A stretch of 64,000 nt of DNA from Pseudomonas sp. Au-Pse12 (lineage in GTDB: Bacteria > Pseudomonadota > Gammaproteobacteria > Pseudomonadales > Pseudomonadaceae): contig NZ_JAJTTH010000006.1 of NCBI RefSeq assembly GCF_021341665.1, positions 186,001 to 250,000 of the forward strand, read 5' to 3'. Made by a program: the position numbers and the translations under genes. The notes under the pieces were generated by a model. That model was not told the DNA's origin, searched no databases, and worked only from the letters and a program-made list of their open reading frames with translations. Shown piece by piece: positions 1 through 8,241 of this stretch. The stretch's first letter is position 1. Each line of letters starts with the position of its first letter.

Positions 1-1174
1 GGAACTGCTGGAACGCCTGCAGGGCTTCCTCGACCAGGACATCCTGCCGCTGATCCCCGAAGAGGGTTCGGTGGGCGCCAGCGGCGACCTGACGCCGCTG
101 TCCTATGTGGCGGCGACCCTGTCCGGCGAACGCGAGGTGCTGTTCCGTGGCGAGCGTCGTGAGTCCGCCGACGTGCACCGCGAGCTGGGCTGGGAGCCCC
201 TGGTGCTGCGGCCCAAGGAAGCCCTGGCGCTGATGAACGGCACCGCGGTGATGACCGGGCTGGCCTGCCTGGCCTTTGCCCGGGCCGACTACCTGCTGCG
301 CCTGGCCACCCGCATCACCGCCCTCAACGTGGTGGCCCTGCAAGGCAATCCGGAGCACTTCGACGAGCGCCTGTTCGCCGCCAAGCCGCACCCGGGGCAG
401 ATGCAAGTGGCCGCCTGGCTGCGCCAGGACCTGGCGATCGACGCACCGACCGCGCCCCTGCACCGTCTGCAGGACCGCTACTCGCTGCGCTGCGCGCCCC
501 ACGTGCTGGGGGTACTGGCCGACAGCCTGGGCTGGCTGCGCGGCTTCATCGAAACCGAACTCAACAGCGCCAACGACAACCCGATCATCGATGCCGAAGC
601 CGAGCGCGTGCTGCACGGCGGGCACTTCTATGGCGGGCACATCGCCTTTGCCATGGACAGCCTGAAGAACCTGGTGGCCAACGTCGCCGACCTGCTGGAC
701 CGGCAACTGGCGCTGCTGGTGGACGTGCGCTACAACCACGGCCTGCCGAGCAACCTGTCCGGCGCCAGCGCCGAACGCGCCATGCTCAACCACGGCTTCA
801 AGGCGGTGCAGATCGGCGCCAGCGCCTGGACCGCCGAAGCCTTGAAGAACACCCTGCCGGCCAGCGTGTTCTCGCGCTCCACCGAGTGCCACAACCAGGA
901 CAAGGTGAGCATGGGCACCATCGCCGCCCGCGACGCCATCCGCGTGCTGGAACTGACCGAGCAAGTGGCGGCCGCCACCTTGCTCGCGGCCAACCAGGGC
1001 GTCTGGCTGCGCAGCCAGGAAGCCGATGCCCGGCCGCTGCCGCCGGCCCTGGATGCCATGCACCGGGAACTGGCCGCGGACTTCGCGCCCGTCATCGAAG
1101 ACCGCGCCCTGGAGCGCGAACTGCGCCTGTGCCTGCAGCGCATCGCCGAGCAACACTGGAGGCTGCATGCGTAG
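1..1174 (+). CDS. aromatic amino acid ammonia-lyase (HAL/PAL/TAL family), 5' partial
   Basis: The reading frame is open from base 2 and ends in TAG at 1172-1174, so the first part of the gene lies outside the window; about 390 of the usual 500 or so residues are visible. The MIO-forming triad Ala-Ser-Gly is encoded at 77-85 in the context GSVGASGDLTPLSYVA, and the family motif NSANDNPIID follows. Enzymes of this family eliminate ammonia from His, Phe or Tyr to give an aryl-acrylic acid. In aryl-polyene clusters this lyase supplies the cinnamate or coumarate starter, and the neighbouring ketosynthases and exporter support that role. Substrate preference cannot be read from the sequence, because the selectivity region is only partly present. 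The next gene starts at 1167, overlapping by 8 bases. Confidence 0.9.
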   Translation, partial: ELLERLQGFLDQDILPLIPEEGSVGASGDLTPLSYVAATLSGEREVLFRGERRESADVHRELGWEPLVLRPKEALALMNGTAVMTGLACLAFARADYLLRLATRITALNVVALQGNPEHFDERLFAAKPHPGQMQVAAWLRQDLAIDAPTAPLHRLQDRYSLRCAPHVLGVLADSLGWLRGFIETELNSANDNPIIDAEAERVLHGGHFYGGHIAFAMDSLKNLVANVADLLDRQLALLVDVRYNHGLPSNLSGASAERAMLNHGFKAVQIGASAWTAEALKNTLPASVFSRSTECHNQDKVSMGTIAARDAIRVLELTEQVAAATLLAANQGVWLRSQEADARPLPPALDAMHRELAADFAPVIEDRALERELRLCLQRIAEQHWRLHA

Positions 1175-1592
1175 CAAGGGAGTGATCCACGCCGACACCC
1201 AGATCCTGGTGCCGTTCTTCGACGTCGACACCATGCACGTCGTCTGGCACGGGCATTACGTCAAGTACCTGGAAGTCGCCCGCTGCGCCCTGCTGGACCA
1301 GCTCGGCCACAACTACAACCAGATGCTCGAATCCGGCTACGCCTGGCCGGTGATCGACCTGCAACTGCGCTACGTGCGCGGCGCGGTGTTCGGCCAGACC
1401 CTGAACGTGCGCGCCAGCCTGGTGGAGTGGGAGAACCGCCTGAAGATCAACTACCTGATCACCGACCTGGCCAGTGGCGAGCGCTTGACCCGCGCCAGTT
1501 CGGTGCAAGTGGCGGTGGAGATTGCCAGCCGGGAAATGCAGCTGGCCTCGCCCAAGGTCTTCACCGACGCCGTCGCGAGGGCCCTGCCATGA
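1167..1592 (+). CDS. acyl-CoA/ACP thioesterase, 4HBT hotdog family (141 aa)
   Basis: ATG at 1167 overlaps the end of the lyase gene and gives a 141-residue protein. The N-terminal stretch FFDVDTMHVVWHGHYVKYLE is the 4HBT/YbgC-type thioesterase signature, with the catalytic-type Asp and a following H-x-x-Y-x-x-Y. It probably hydrolyses or edits acyl-ACP or acyl-CoA intermediates of the polyene pathway in the cytoplasm. It corresponds by position to the thioesterase found in other aryl-polyene clusters. The stop codon overlaps the start of the LolA-like gene (ATGA, 1589-1592), so the two are probably translationally coupled. The family is certain; the exact substrate is inference. Confidence 0.85.
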   Translation: MRSKGVIHADTQILVPFFDVDTMHVVWHGHYVKYLEVARCALLDQLGHNYNQMLESGYAWPVIDLQLRYVRGAVFGQTLNVRASLVEWENRLKINYLITDLASGERLTRASSVQVAVEIASREMQLASPKVFTDAVARALP

Positions 1593-2257
1593 GCTGGCTC
1601 GCGAAGATCATCAACCTGTATGCCCATTGTCGGACACCGGGTGCGGCGGTGCGGCGGCTCGCGAGCAAGCTCGCTCCTACAGTGTTTGTGTTGCTGGCGG
1701 TGCCGGGGCTGGCCCAGGCCTTCGACCTGCAACAGCTGAGCGATCAACTGTCGCGGCCGGAGGTGATCCACGGCCGCTTCATCCAGGAGAAACACCTGCG
1801 CGCCCTGCCCCAGCCGTTGACCAGCAAGGGCCACTTCGTCCTGGCGAAAAACCACGGCCTGCTGTGGCTGCTGCAAACCCCGCTGCAACAGGACTACCGC
1901 ATCACCGCCCAGGGCATTGCCCGGCGCGATGCCGGTGGCTGGCAGATGCTCCCCGGCAAGAGCGCCGGGGCCGAGCAGAACCGCCTGTTCCTCGCCGTGC
2001 TGCAAGGCGACAGCAGCGGCCTGCAACGCGACTTCGAACTCAAGCTGCAAGGCAGCGCGCAGAACTGGCAGTTGCAACTGACCCCGCGCTCGCTGCTGCT
2101 GCAACAGATCTTCACCCAGATCAACATCGACGGTGGCGAGCTGGTGCAGCGCATCGAACTGCTGGAAGCCCAGGGCGACCGCACCCTGCTGATCATGCAG
2201 GACAGCAGCAGCGCCCAGCCGCTCAGCGAGACGGAGCAACATGACTTTGCCGAGTGA
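1589..2257 (+). CDS. LolA-like periplasmic carrier protein with REP-derived signal peptide (222 aa)
   Basis: The mature part beginning FDLQQLSDQLSRPEVIHGRF, then GHFVLAKNHGLLWLLQTPL, is the LolA-like outer-membrane lipoprotein carrier fold found in aryl-polyene clusters. It is presumably exported to the periplasm and shuttles a lipidic cargo, here likely the aryl-polyene lipid, between the MMPL exporter and the outer membrane. From the coupled ATG at 1589 the N-terminus is long (about 44 residues before the AQA cleavage site), and the positively charged part RRLASKLAPT is encoded by a REP palindrome at 1657-1683. GTG at 1684 would be an alternative start, but it leaves no charged n-region. 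The gene overlaps the exporter gene by 17 bases. Confidence 0.85.
   Translation: MSWLAKIINLYAHCRTPGAAVRRLASKLAPTVFVLLAVPGLAQAFDLQQLSDQLSRPEVIHGRFIQEKHLRALPQPLTSKGHFVLAKNHGLLWLLQTPLQQDYRITAQGIARRDAGGWQMLPGKSAGAEQNRLFLAVLQGDSSGLQRDFELKLQGSAQNWQLQLTPRSLLLQQIFTQINIDGGELVQRIELLEAQGDRTLLIMQDSSSAQPLSETEQHDFAE
1657..1683 (+). repeat. REP palindrome inside the LolA-like coding sequence
   Basis: The core GCGAGCAAGCTCGC with trailing TCCTACAG is the same element seen twice at 60706-60768 and is typical of intergenic REPs of fluorescens pseudomonads. Here it lies in frame within the signal-peptide region of the LolA-like gene and is read as R-L-A-S-K-L-A-P-T. No second arm is present, so it is a REP singlet. 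Confidence 0.85.
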
Positions 2258-4583
2258 ACGCTGGCTGCCACGCTTCTTCCTGATCCTGCTGGTGCTGGTC
2301 CTGGCCCTGGGTGCCTGGCAATGGCGCCACGGTGCGCCGCTGTCGGCCAATCTCATGGAGCTGGTGCCCGGCACCGCCCCGGACGCCTTGGAGCTGCAGG
2401 CCGAGCAGCGCATGCAGGAGCCGCTGAACCGGGAAATGCTGGTGCTGGTCGGGCATGCCGAGCGCCAGCAAGCGCTGGCCATGGCCCGGCAACTGGCCGA
2501 GCAATGGCAGGCCAGCGGCCTGTTCGAGAAGGTCCAGTGGAACCTCCAGGCCGACTTGCCGGCGCTGCGCCAGCAACTGCTGCAAGGCCGCCTGGCGATG
2601 CTCGGGGCCAAGGATCGCGAACAGTTGCTGCAGCAGCCTCAGGCCTTTATCCAGCAACGGGTGCAGAGCCTGTTCGACCCGTTCACCGGCTTTAGCCTGG
2701 TGCCCAGCCAGGATGACTGGCTGGGCCTGACCGGACGCATCCAGAACAACCAGCCGCAACACGGCGCGGTACAGCTGGACATCGGCAGCGGCGCCCTGGT
2801 GGCCGAAGCCGACGGCCAGCACTGGGTGTTGCTGCGCGCCCGCACCGGCGGCAATGCCTTCGACATGCAGCTGCCCCTGCAAGTGGCCGAGTTGCTGCGC
2901 CACAGCCGTGAGCAGGCCGGCCAGCAGCAGGTACAACTATTGGCCGCCAGCGGCTTGCTGTACGCCGCCAACGGCCAGCAACAGGCCAGCCGCGAGATCA
3001 CCTGGGTCGGCGGCGGCGCCACCCTGGGCATCCTGTTGCTGCTGCTCCTGGCCTTTCGCCGCTGGCGTGCCCTGCTGGCCTTCGTCCCGGTGCTGGTGGG
3101 CATGCTGTTCGGCGCGGTGGCTTGCGTCGCGCTGTTCGGCCGCATGCACGTGATGACCCTGGTGCTGGGGTCGAGCCTGATCGGCGTGGCCGTCGACTAC
3201 CCGCTGCATTACCTGTCCAAGAGCTGGAGCCTGAACCCCTGGCGCAGCTGGCCGGCTCTGCGCCTGACCTTGCCGGGGCTGAGCCTGAGCCTGGTCACCA
3301 GTTGCATCGGCTACCTGGCCCTGGCCTGGACCCCGTTCCCGGCCCTGACCCAGATCGCCGTGTTCTCCGCCGCCGGGCTGCTGGGGGCTTATCTGTCGGC
3401 GGTGTGCCTGCTGCCAGCGCTGCTCAAGGGCGTCGAGTTGCGTCCGGCGCAATGGCCGCTGCGGGTGGCCGAAGCCTTGCTCAAGGTCCGCGCGGCCCTG
3501 CTCAAGCGCGTACCCAGCCCGGTGCTGCTGGTCCTGCTGGCGCTGTTCTGCGCCACCGGCCTGTGGCAGCTCGACAGCAAGAACGACATCCGCCAGTGGG
3601 TCGGCGCGCCGCCGCAACTGCTGCAAGAAGCCCAGGCCATTGCGCGGATCACCGGCTATCAGCCCACCAGCCAGTTCTTCCTGGTGCGCGCCGCCGACCA
3701 GCAACAGCTGCTGGAGCGCCTGGACGCTCTGGACCAGCGCCTGCAGCAATTGGTGAACCTGGGCAAGCTCAAGGGCTACCTGTCGCTGAACCAGTTGCTC
3801 AACCAACCGACGCAACAGCAGCAGGTGCGTGAGGCCCTCAAACAGTTGCCGCATTTCTGGCAACCGCTGCTCGACCTGGGGGTGCCCGAGGCCGCGCTGC
3901 AGGCGGAGCTGGAGCAATTGCAGCAACTGCCACAGGAAGACCTCGACACCGCGCTCAGCGGGCCGCTGGCCGAACCCTATCGCCCACTGTGGCTGGGCAA
4001 AAATGCCGACGGCGTGGCTGCCATGGTCAGCCTGCAAGGGCTGAACGACGCCACGCTGCTGCGGGTCCAGGCCGACGATCTGCCGGGGGTGCAACTGGTG
4101 GACCGCCTCGGTGAGCTGAACCGGGTGTTCGCCGCCACCCAGGTCAGCGCCGCTGAACTCAAGCTGGCCTCCTGCGTGCTGATCGTGCTGCTGCTGATCC
4201 TGCCCTTCGGTTTCGGTGGCGCCCTGCGCCTGGTGGCCCTGCCGCTGCTGGCGGCGTTGTGCAGCCTGGCCAGCCTCGGCTGGCTGGGGCAGCCGTTGAC
4301 CCTGTTCAGCCTGTTCGGCCTGTTGCTGGTGACCGCCATCAGTGTCGACTACGCCATCCTCATGCACGAGCAGATCGGCGGCGCGGCGGTGAGCCTGCTG
4401 GGCACCCTGCTGGCGGCCCTGACCACTTGGCTGTCGTTCGGCCTGCTGGCGATTTCCAGTACCCCGGCGGTGAGCAACTTCGGCCTGGCGGTGAGCCTGG
4501 GGCTGGCCTTCAGCTTTATCCTCGCGCCCTGGGCCGGGCATACGGCGCAGCCGGCGCCCGCAACGGAGAACCCGGCATGCTGA
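2241..4583 (+). CDS. MMPL/RND-family exporter (780 aa)
   Basis: The protein has the MMPL layout. A first membrane helix lies near residues 12-27, followed by a large periplasmic domain and a first cluster of helices around residues 250-400, starting at TWVGGGATLGILLLLLLAF. A second periplasmic domain and a second helix cluster follow near residues 640-770, including the SVDYAILMHEQ segment typical of the family. Two matching halves with a GVAVDYPLHY / AISVDYAILM pair are characteristic. It probably uses proton-motive force to move the aryl-polyene lipid out of the inner membrane and hand it to the LolA-like protein encoded just upstream. It is fused into the operon by overlaps at both ends. 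Confidence 0.9.
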   Translation: MTLPSERWLPRFFLILLVLVLALGAWQWRHGAPLSANLMELVPGTAPDALELQAEQRMQEPLNREMLVLVGHAERQQALAMARQLAEQWQASGLFEKVQWNLQADLPALRQQLLQGRLAMLGAKDREQLLQQPQAFIQQRVQSLFDPFTGFSLVPSQDDWLGLTGRIQNNQPQHGAVQLDIGSGALVAEADGQHWVLLRARTGGNAFDMQLPLQVAELLRHSREQAGQQQVQLLAASGLLYAANGQQQASREITWVGGGATLGILLLLLLAFRRWRALLAFVPVLVGMLFGAVACVALFGRMHVMTLVLGSSLIGVAVDYPLHYLSKSWSLNPWRSWPALRLTLPGLSLSLVTSCIGYLALAWTPFPALTQIAVFSAAGLLGAYLSAVCLLPALLKGVELRPAQWPLRVAEALLKVRAALLKRVPSPVLLVLLALFCATGLWQLDSKNDIRQWVGAPPQLLQEAQAIARITGYQPTSQFFLVRAADQQQLLERLDALDQRLQQLVNLGKLKGYLSLNQLLNQPTQQQQVREALKQLPHFWQPLLDLGVPEAALQAELEQLQQLPQEDLDTALSGPLAEPYRPLWLGKNADGVAAMVSLQGLNDATLLRVQADDLPGVQLVDRLGELNRVFAATQVSAAELKLASCVLIVLLLILPFGFGGALRLVALPLLAALCSLASLGWLGQPLTLFSLFGLLLVTAISVDYAILMHEQIGGAAVSLLGTLLAALTTWLSFGLLAISSTPAVSNFGLAVSLGLAFSFILAPWAGHTAQPAPATENPAC

Positions 4584-5767
4584 TCCTGTTGTTCTGGCTG
4601 CTGGCCCTGGCCTTGTTCGCCCTGGCGACCCATTTCGGCCGGCGTTTGGGCCTGATCCCGATTGTCAGCCAACTGCTGCTGGCGACCTTCGGCCTGCCCT
4701 TGCTGATGCTGCTGTGGATCGAGCCGCACTGGCAGCTTGGCGGCGCGCAACTGGTGTCGCCGCAGTGGCTCAAGCACCTGTACAGCCTGAGCTTCGCCCT
4801 GCTGCTAGGGCATATCCTCAGCGACGTGATCGACCTGCGCCTGGACCGCCAGAGCCTGAAGATCGCCGTGCCGAGCTTTGGCATTCCCTTCGCCTGCGGG
4901 CTGGCCACGGCCTTCTGGCTACTGCCAGCGCAACCCTGGATCAGCTCCCTGGCGGTGGGCCTGCTGTTCGCCATTACCGCGATCCCGGTGCTCTACCTGT
5001 ACCTGCGGCACATCCACTACCCACCCGCCGCCACCCGCCGCCTGGTGCAGACCGCGATCCTCATCGACCTGACCTGCTGGAGCCTGTTCGCCCTGGCCCA
5101 GGGCAGCCTGCACCTGAGCAGCCTGCTGCTGCCGCTGGCCGGCGCCTGCCTGCCGTTGCTGCTGCGCACCCTGGGCCTGCGCCAGCCGCTGCTGTACAGC
5201 CTGGGCTTTTTCGGCCTGCTGGTGGTGGCCGAGCACTACAAGCTCAATGCGCTGATCTTCGGCATCGGCTACCTGCTGTGCATGGCCGCCCTCAAGCTGC
5301 CGCTGGTGCTGCCGTTAAAGGCGGCCTGGATGAACCGCTTGCAGACCGGCATCGCCATTCCGCTGATCCTCACGTTCGGCATCGTGCAGATCAACGTGCA
5401 CAGCGCCATGGACAGCCTCGGCTGGAGCCAACTGGCGGCCCTGCTGCTGTTGCCGATCGCCAGCAAGCTGCTGGGCAACTGGCTGGGCCTGGGCTGGGCC
5501 GGCGCCTCCTTCGCGGGCGCCAGCCGCTGGCGCGAGAGCCTGCTGCTGAACATTCGCGGCTTGAGCGAGATCGTCTTTCTCAACCTGCTGCTGCAACAAC
5601 AGCTGATCAGCCCGGCGCTGTACTTCGCGCTGATGCTCATGGGCCTGATCGCCACCCTGCTGCCGGCCCTGGCCGGGCTGCACCGAACTCCCCTGGCGGC
5701 GACCCACGCCGCCCCCTTGAATCTGAACATCGCCAAACCGGCAAGGAGCCCCAGTGCCAACAGTTGA
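4577..5767 (+). CDS. CPA2-like cation/proton antiporter-family membrane protein (396 aa)
   Basis: ATG at 4577 overlaps the exporter stop codon. The protein is almost entirely hydrophobic with about 11-12 helices. The segment LLFAITAIPVLYLYLRHIHY (residues about 132-151) matches the TAxPVLxxxL motif of the Na+/H+ exchanger family, and the following helix holds Ile163-Asp164 where family members usually have Asp-Asp or Asn-Asp. Its role in an aryl-polyene cluster is not established. It could energise or pH-balance export, or be a transport-inactive scaffold. There is a 14-base overlap with the next gene. The fold assignment is good; the function is open. Confidence 0.7.
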   Translation: MLILLFWLLALALFALATHFGRRLGLIPIVSQLLLATFGLPLLMLLWIEPHWQLGGAQLVSPQWLKHLYSLSFALLLGHILSDVIDLRLDRQSLKIAVPSFGIPFACGLATAFWLLPAQPWISSLAVGLLFAITAIPVLYLYLRHIHYPPAATRRLVQTAILIDLTCWSLFALAQGSLHLSSLLLPLAGACLPLLLRTLGLRQPLLYSLGFFGLLVVAEHYKLNALIFGIGYLLCMAALKLPLVLPLKAAWMNRLQTGIAIPLILTFGIVQINVHSAMDSLGWSQLAALLLLPIASKLLGNWLGLGWAGASFAGASRWRESLLLNIRGLSEIVFLNLLLQQQLISPALYFALMLMGLIATLLPALAGLHRTPLAATHAAPLNLNIAKPARSPSANS

Positions 5768-7001
5768 AATGCAACGTCGCCAGGTCGTGGTGATCGGTGC
5801 CGGCCCCTCGGGGGCCATCGCGGCCGCGCTGCTCAAGCGCCAGGGCCACGACGTACTGATCGTCGAGCGGCAACATTTCCCACGTTTCTCCATCGGTGAA
5901 AGCCTGCTGTCCCACTGCCTGGATTTCGTCGAGGAAGCCGGGATGCTGGAGGCGGTGCAGGCCGCCGGATTCCAGCTCAAGAACGGCGCAGCGTTCGCCT
6001 GGGGCGAGCACTACAGCACCTTCGATTTCGGCGACACCTTCAGCCACGGCAAGCCCACCACCTTCCAGGTCCAGCGCGCCGACTTCGACAAGCTGCTGGC
6101 CGATCAGGCGGCGCTGCAAGGGGTCGAGATCCGCTACGGCGAAGAGATCATCGCGGTGGACGTGGCGCGGCCGTTGCCGCAGCTCGACTGCCGTCGCGAG
6201 GACGGCAGCCAGTACCGCATCGAAGCCGACTTCATCCTCGACGCCAGCGGTTACGGCCGGGTGCTGCCGCGCCTGCTGGAGCTGGAAGCGCCGTCGAATT
6301 TCCCGGTGCGCCGGGCGGTGTTCACCCATGTCGAAGACCGCATCGACTGCGAGCACTTCGACCGCAACAAGATCCTCATCACCACCCACCCGGAACACCG
6401 CGACATCTGGTTCTGGAGCATCCCCTTCAGCAACGGCCGTTGTTCGGTGGGGGTGGTGGCCGCCGATGAACACTTCGCCGGGCGCGATGGCGACCTGGAC
6501 GCCTGCCTGCGCGGCTTCATCGAGCAAACACCGAGCCTGGCCAAGGTCCTGGCAAACGCCGTGTGGGACACCCCGGCGCGGACCATCGGCGGCTACTCGG
6601 CCAACGTCACCACCCTGCACGGCCCGGGCTTCGCGCTGCTGGGCAATGCCGCGGAGTTCCTCGACCCGGTGTTCTCTTCCGGGGTGACCATCGCCATGCG
6701 CTCATCGAGCATGGCCGCCGCCGTGCTGCACCGACAGTTGCAGGGCGAAAGCGTCGACTGGGCGAGCGAGTTCGCCGCACCGCTCAAGCGCGGCGTCGAT
6801 ACCTTCCGCTGCTACGTCGAGGGCTGGTACGCCGGCACCTTCCAGGACGTGATCTACCACCCGGGCAGCTCGCCGGAGATCCGCCGGATGATCAGCTCGA
6901 TCCTCGCCGGCTATGCCTGGGATGAACGCAACCCCTTCGTCAGCGAGCCCAAGCGCCGGCTCAAGGCACTGTCGGAAGTCTGCGCGAGGGACTGCGCATG
7001 A
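5754..7001 (+). CDS. FAD-dependent oxidoreductase, flavin-dependent-halogenase-like (415 aa)
   Basis: The GTG start at 5754 is supported by AAGGAG at 5743-5748. A Rossmann FAD motif GAGPSG covers residues 15-20. Two further signatures are typical of flavin-dependent halogenases: a lysine in GFQLKNGAAFAWG (Lys76), where the halogenases carry their catalytic lysine, and WFWSIP at residues 219-224, matching WxWxIP. Length is shorter than tryptophan halogenases (about 500-540 residues) but in the range of halogenase-like enzymes acting on carrier- or pigment-linked substrates. A tailoring role on the aryl head or polyene (halogenation or hydroxylation) is inferred. The gene overlaps the methyltransferase gene by 4 bases. 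Confidence 0.8.
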   Translation: MPTVEMQRRQVVVIGAGPSGAIAAALLKRQGHDVLIVERQHFPRFSIGESLLSHCLDFVEEAGMLEAVQAAGFQLKNGAAFAWGEHYSTFDFGDTFSHGKPTTFQVQRADFDKLLADQAALQGVEIRYGEEIIAVDVARPLPQLDCRREDGSQYRIEADFILDASGYGRVLPRLLELEAPSNFPVRRAVFTHVEDRIDCEHFDRNKILITTHPEHRDIWFWSIPFSNGRCSVGVVAADEHFAGRDGDLDACLRGFIEQTPSLAKVLANAVWDTPARTIGGYSANVTTLHGPGFALLGNAAEFLDPVFSSGVTIAMRSSSMAAAVLHRQLQGESVDWASEFAAPLKRGVDTFRCYVEGWYAGTFQDVIYHPGSSPEIRRMISSILAGYAWDERNPFVSEPKRRLKALSEVCARDCA

Positions 7002-7759
7002 ACGAGCCATCCACCCAGTACCTGAGCGACAGCTACGTCGAAGAGACCCGCTTCGGCTTCTGGTTCCTGCGCAGCCACACCTGGCAGCACCATGTGCTGC
7101 GGGTGGCGATCAATGACCTGCGCTCGCTGTTCGACGGCGAACTGCCGGCCCATCCGGTGCTGCTGGACGCTGGCTGCGGCCAGGGCAAATCGTTCCAGTA
7201 CCTGCGCCAGGTGTTCGCCCCGCAGCGGCTGATCGGCCTCGATGCCGACCCCCACAGCCTCAAGCTCAGCGCCGAGGAAGCCCGGCGCCAGCAGTTGGAT
7301 GTGGAGCTGATCGGCAGCGACTGCGCGACCCTGCAACTGGCCGACGCCAGCGTCGACCTGCTGTTCTGCCACCAGACCTTTCACCACCTGGTGGAACAGG
7401 AAAAGGCCCTGGCCGAGTTCTACCGGGTGCTCAAGCCCGGGGGTTACCTGCTGTTCGCCGAATCCACCGAGGCCTACATCGATACCTGGGTGATCCGCTG
7501 GCTGTTCCGCCACCCGATGCACGTGCAGAAAAGCGCCGCCGAGTACCTGCAGATGATTCGTCGGCAGGGCTTTGAATTCGGCCCGCAGAACGTGTCTTAT
7601 CCCTATCTGTGGTGGAGTCGCGCCAAGGACTTCGGGCTGCTGGAGCGCTTCGGCCTGCGCCAGCCGCCGCCGGTCGGCCAGCGCGAAGAAACCCTGGTCA
7701 ATGTCGTGGCGCGCAAGCCGCTGGAACCCGCTGCTGTCGAGGAAGGCCTGTCCGCATGA
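6998..7759 (+). CDS. class I SAM-dependent methyltransferase (253 aa)
   Basis: Motif I of the SAM-binding Rossmann fold is clear: VLLDAGCGQGKSFQYL near residues 48-63, followed by an acidic strand end (LIGLDADPH) and motif-IV-like DLLFCHQTFHHL. It most likely methylates the aryl head group or a carboxyl intermediate of the pigment, in line with methylated aryl polyenes of other bacteria. It starts inside the stop codon of the flavoenzyme gene (ATGA) and its own stop overlaps the next ATG, so it belongs to the same transcript. Regiochemistry cannot be judged from sequence. Confidence 0.85.
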   Translation: MNEPSTQYLSDSYVEETRFGFWFLRSHTWQHHVLRVAINDLRSLFDGELPAHPVLLDAGCGQGKSFQYLRQVFAPQRLIGLDADPHSLKLSAEEARRQQLDVELIGSDCATLQLADASVDLLFCHQTFHHLVEQEKALAEFYRVLKPGGYLLFAESTEAYIDTWVIRWLFRHPMHVQKSAAEYLQMIRRQGFEFGPQNVSYPYLWWSRAKDFGLLERFGLRQPPPVGQREETLVNVVARKPLEPAAVEEGLSA

Positions 7760-8241
7760 TCCGCGCCCTGCTGCTCGGTTGTGTCTTGTTGCTGAGCGCT
7801 TGCGTCAGTCAGGCGCCGCTGCCCGAGCGCACGCCCTCGCTGGCGCTGCCATTACAGCTGCATGTGCAGCGCCAGGCCGAAAACCAGCGCCAGGACTGGT
7901 TGCTGGTGATCCAGGCCGAAGGCCCGGACCTGCGCTGGTCGCTGATGGACCCGCTGGGCATTCCCCTGGCCCGTCAGCGCCTGGTGGCTGGCCACTGGCA
8001 GGCCGACGGCCTGCTGCCGCCCAACCCGGAAGCGCGGGAGCTGTTCGCGGCCTTGCTGTTTGCCCTGACACCCGCCGCCGAGCTGGCGGCCAATTATCCG
8101 CATGCCCGCCAACAGGGTGGCCAACGATCCCTTGGCCAACGCTGGCGGATTGACTATCAACAACCTCTGGATTTTGCGTTGAACCTGCCTCAAGGCCCGT
8201 CCTACCACATCACTGCACTGAGCACCGAGGCCACGCCATGA
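7756..8241 (+). CDS. DUF3261 lipoprotein of the aryl-polyene cluster (161 aa)
   Basis: A lipoprotein signal peptide with lipobox Leu-Ser-Ala-Cys places the lipidated residue at Cys16. The rest is a compact beta-rich domain with the run DLRWSLMDPLGIPLARQRL, resembling outer-membrane lipoproteins that partner LolA-like carriers. Ser17 is not present (Val follows Cys), so Lol sorting to the outer membrane is expected. With the LolA-like and MMPL proteins it would form an inner membrane-periplasm-outer membrane route. The biochemical function of DUF3261 is not known to me. The ATG at 7756 overlaps the methyltransferase stop and the ORF ends within the next start. Confidence 0.8.
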   Translation: MIRALLLGCVLLLSACVSQAPLPERTPSLALPLQLHVQRQAENQRQDWLLVIQAEGPDLRWSLMDPLGIPLARQRLVAGHWQADGLLPPNPEARELFAALLFALTPAAELAANYPHARQQGGQRSLGQRWRIDYQQPLDFALNLPQGPSYHITALSTEATP

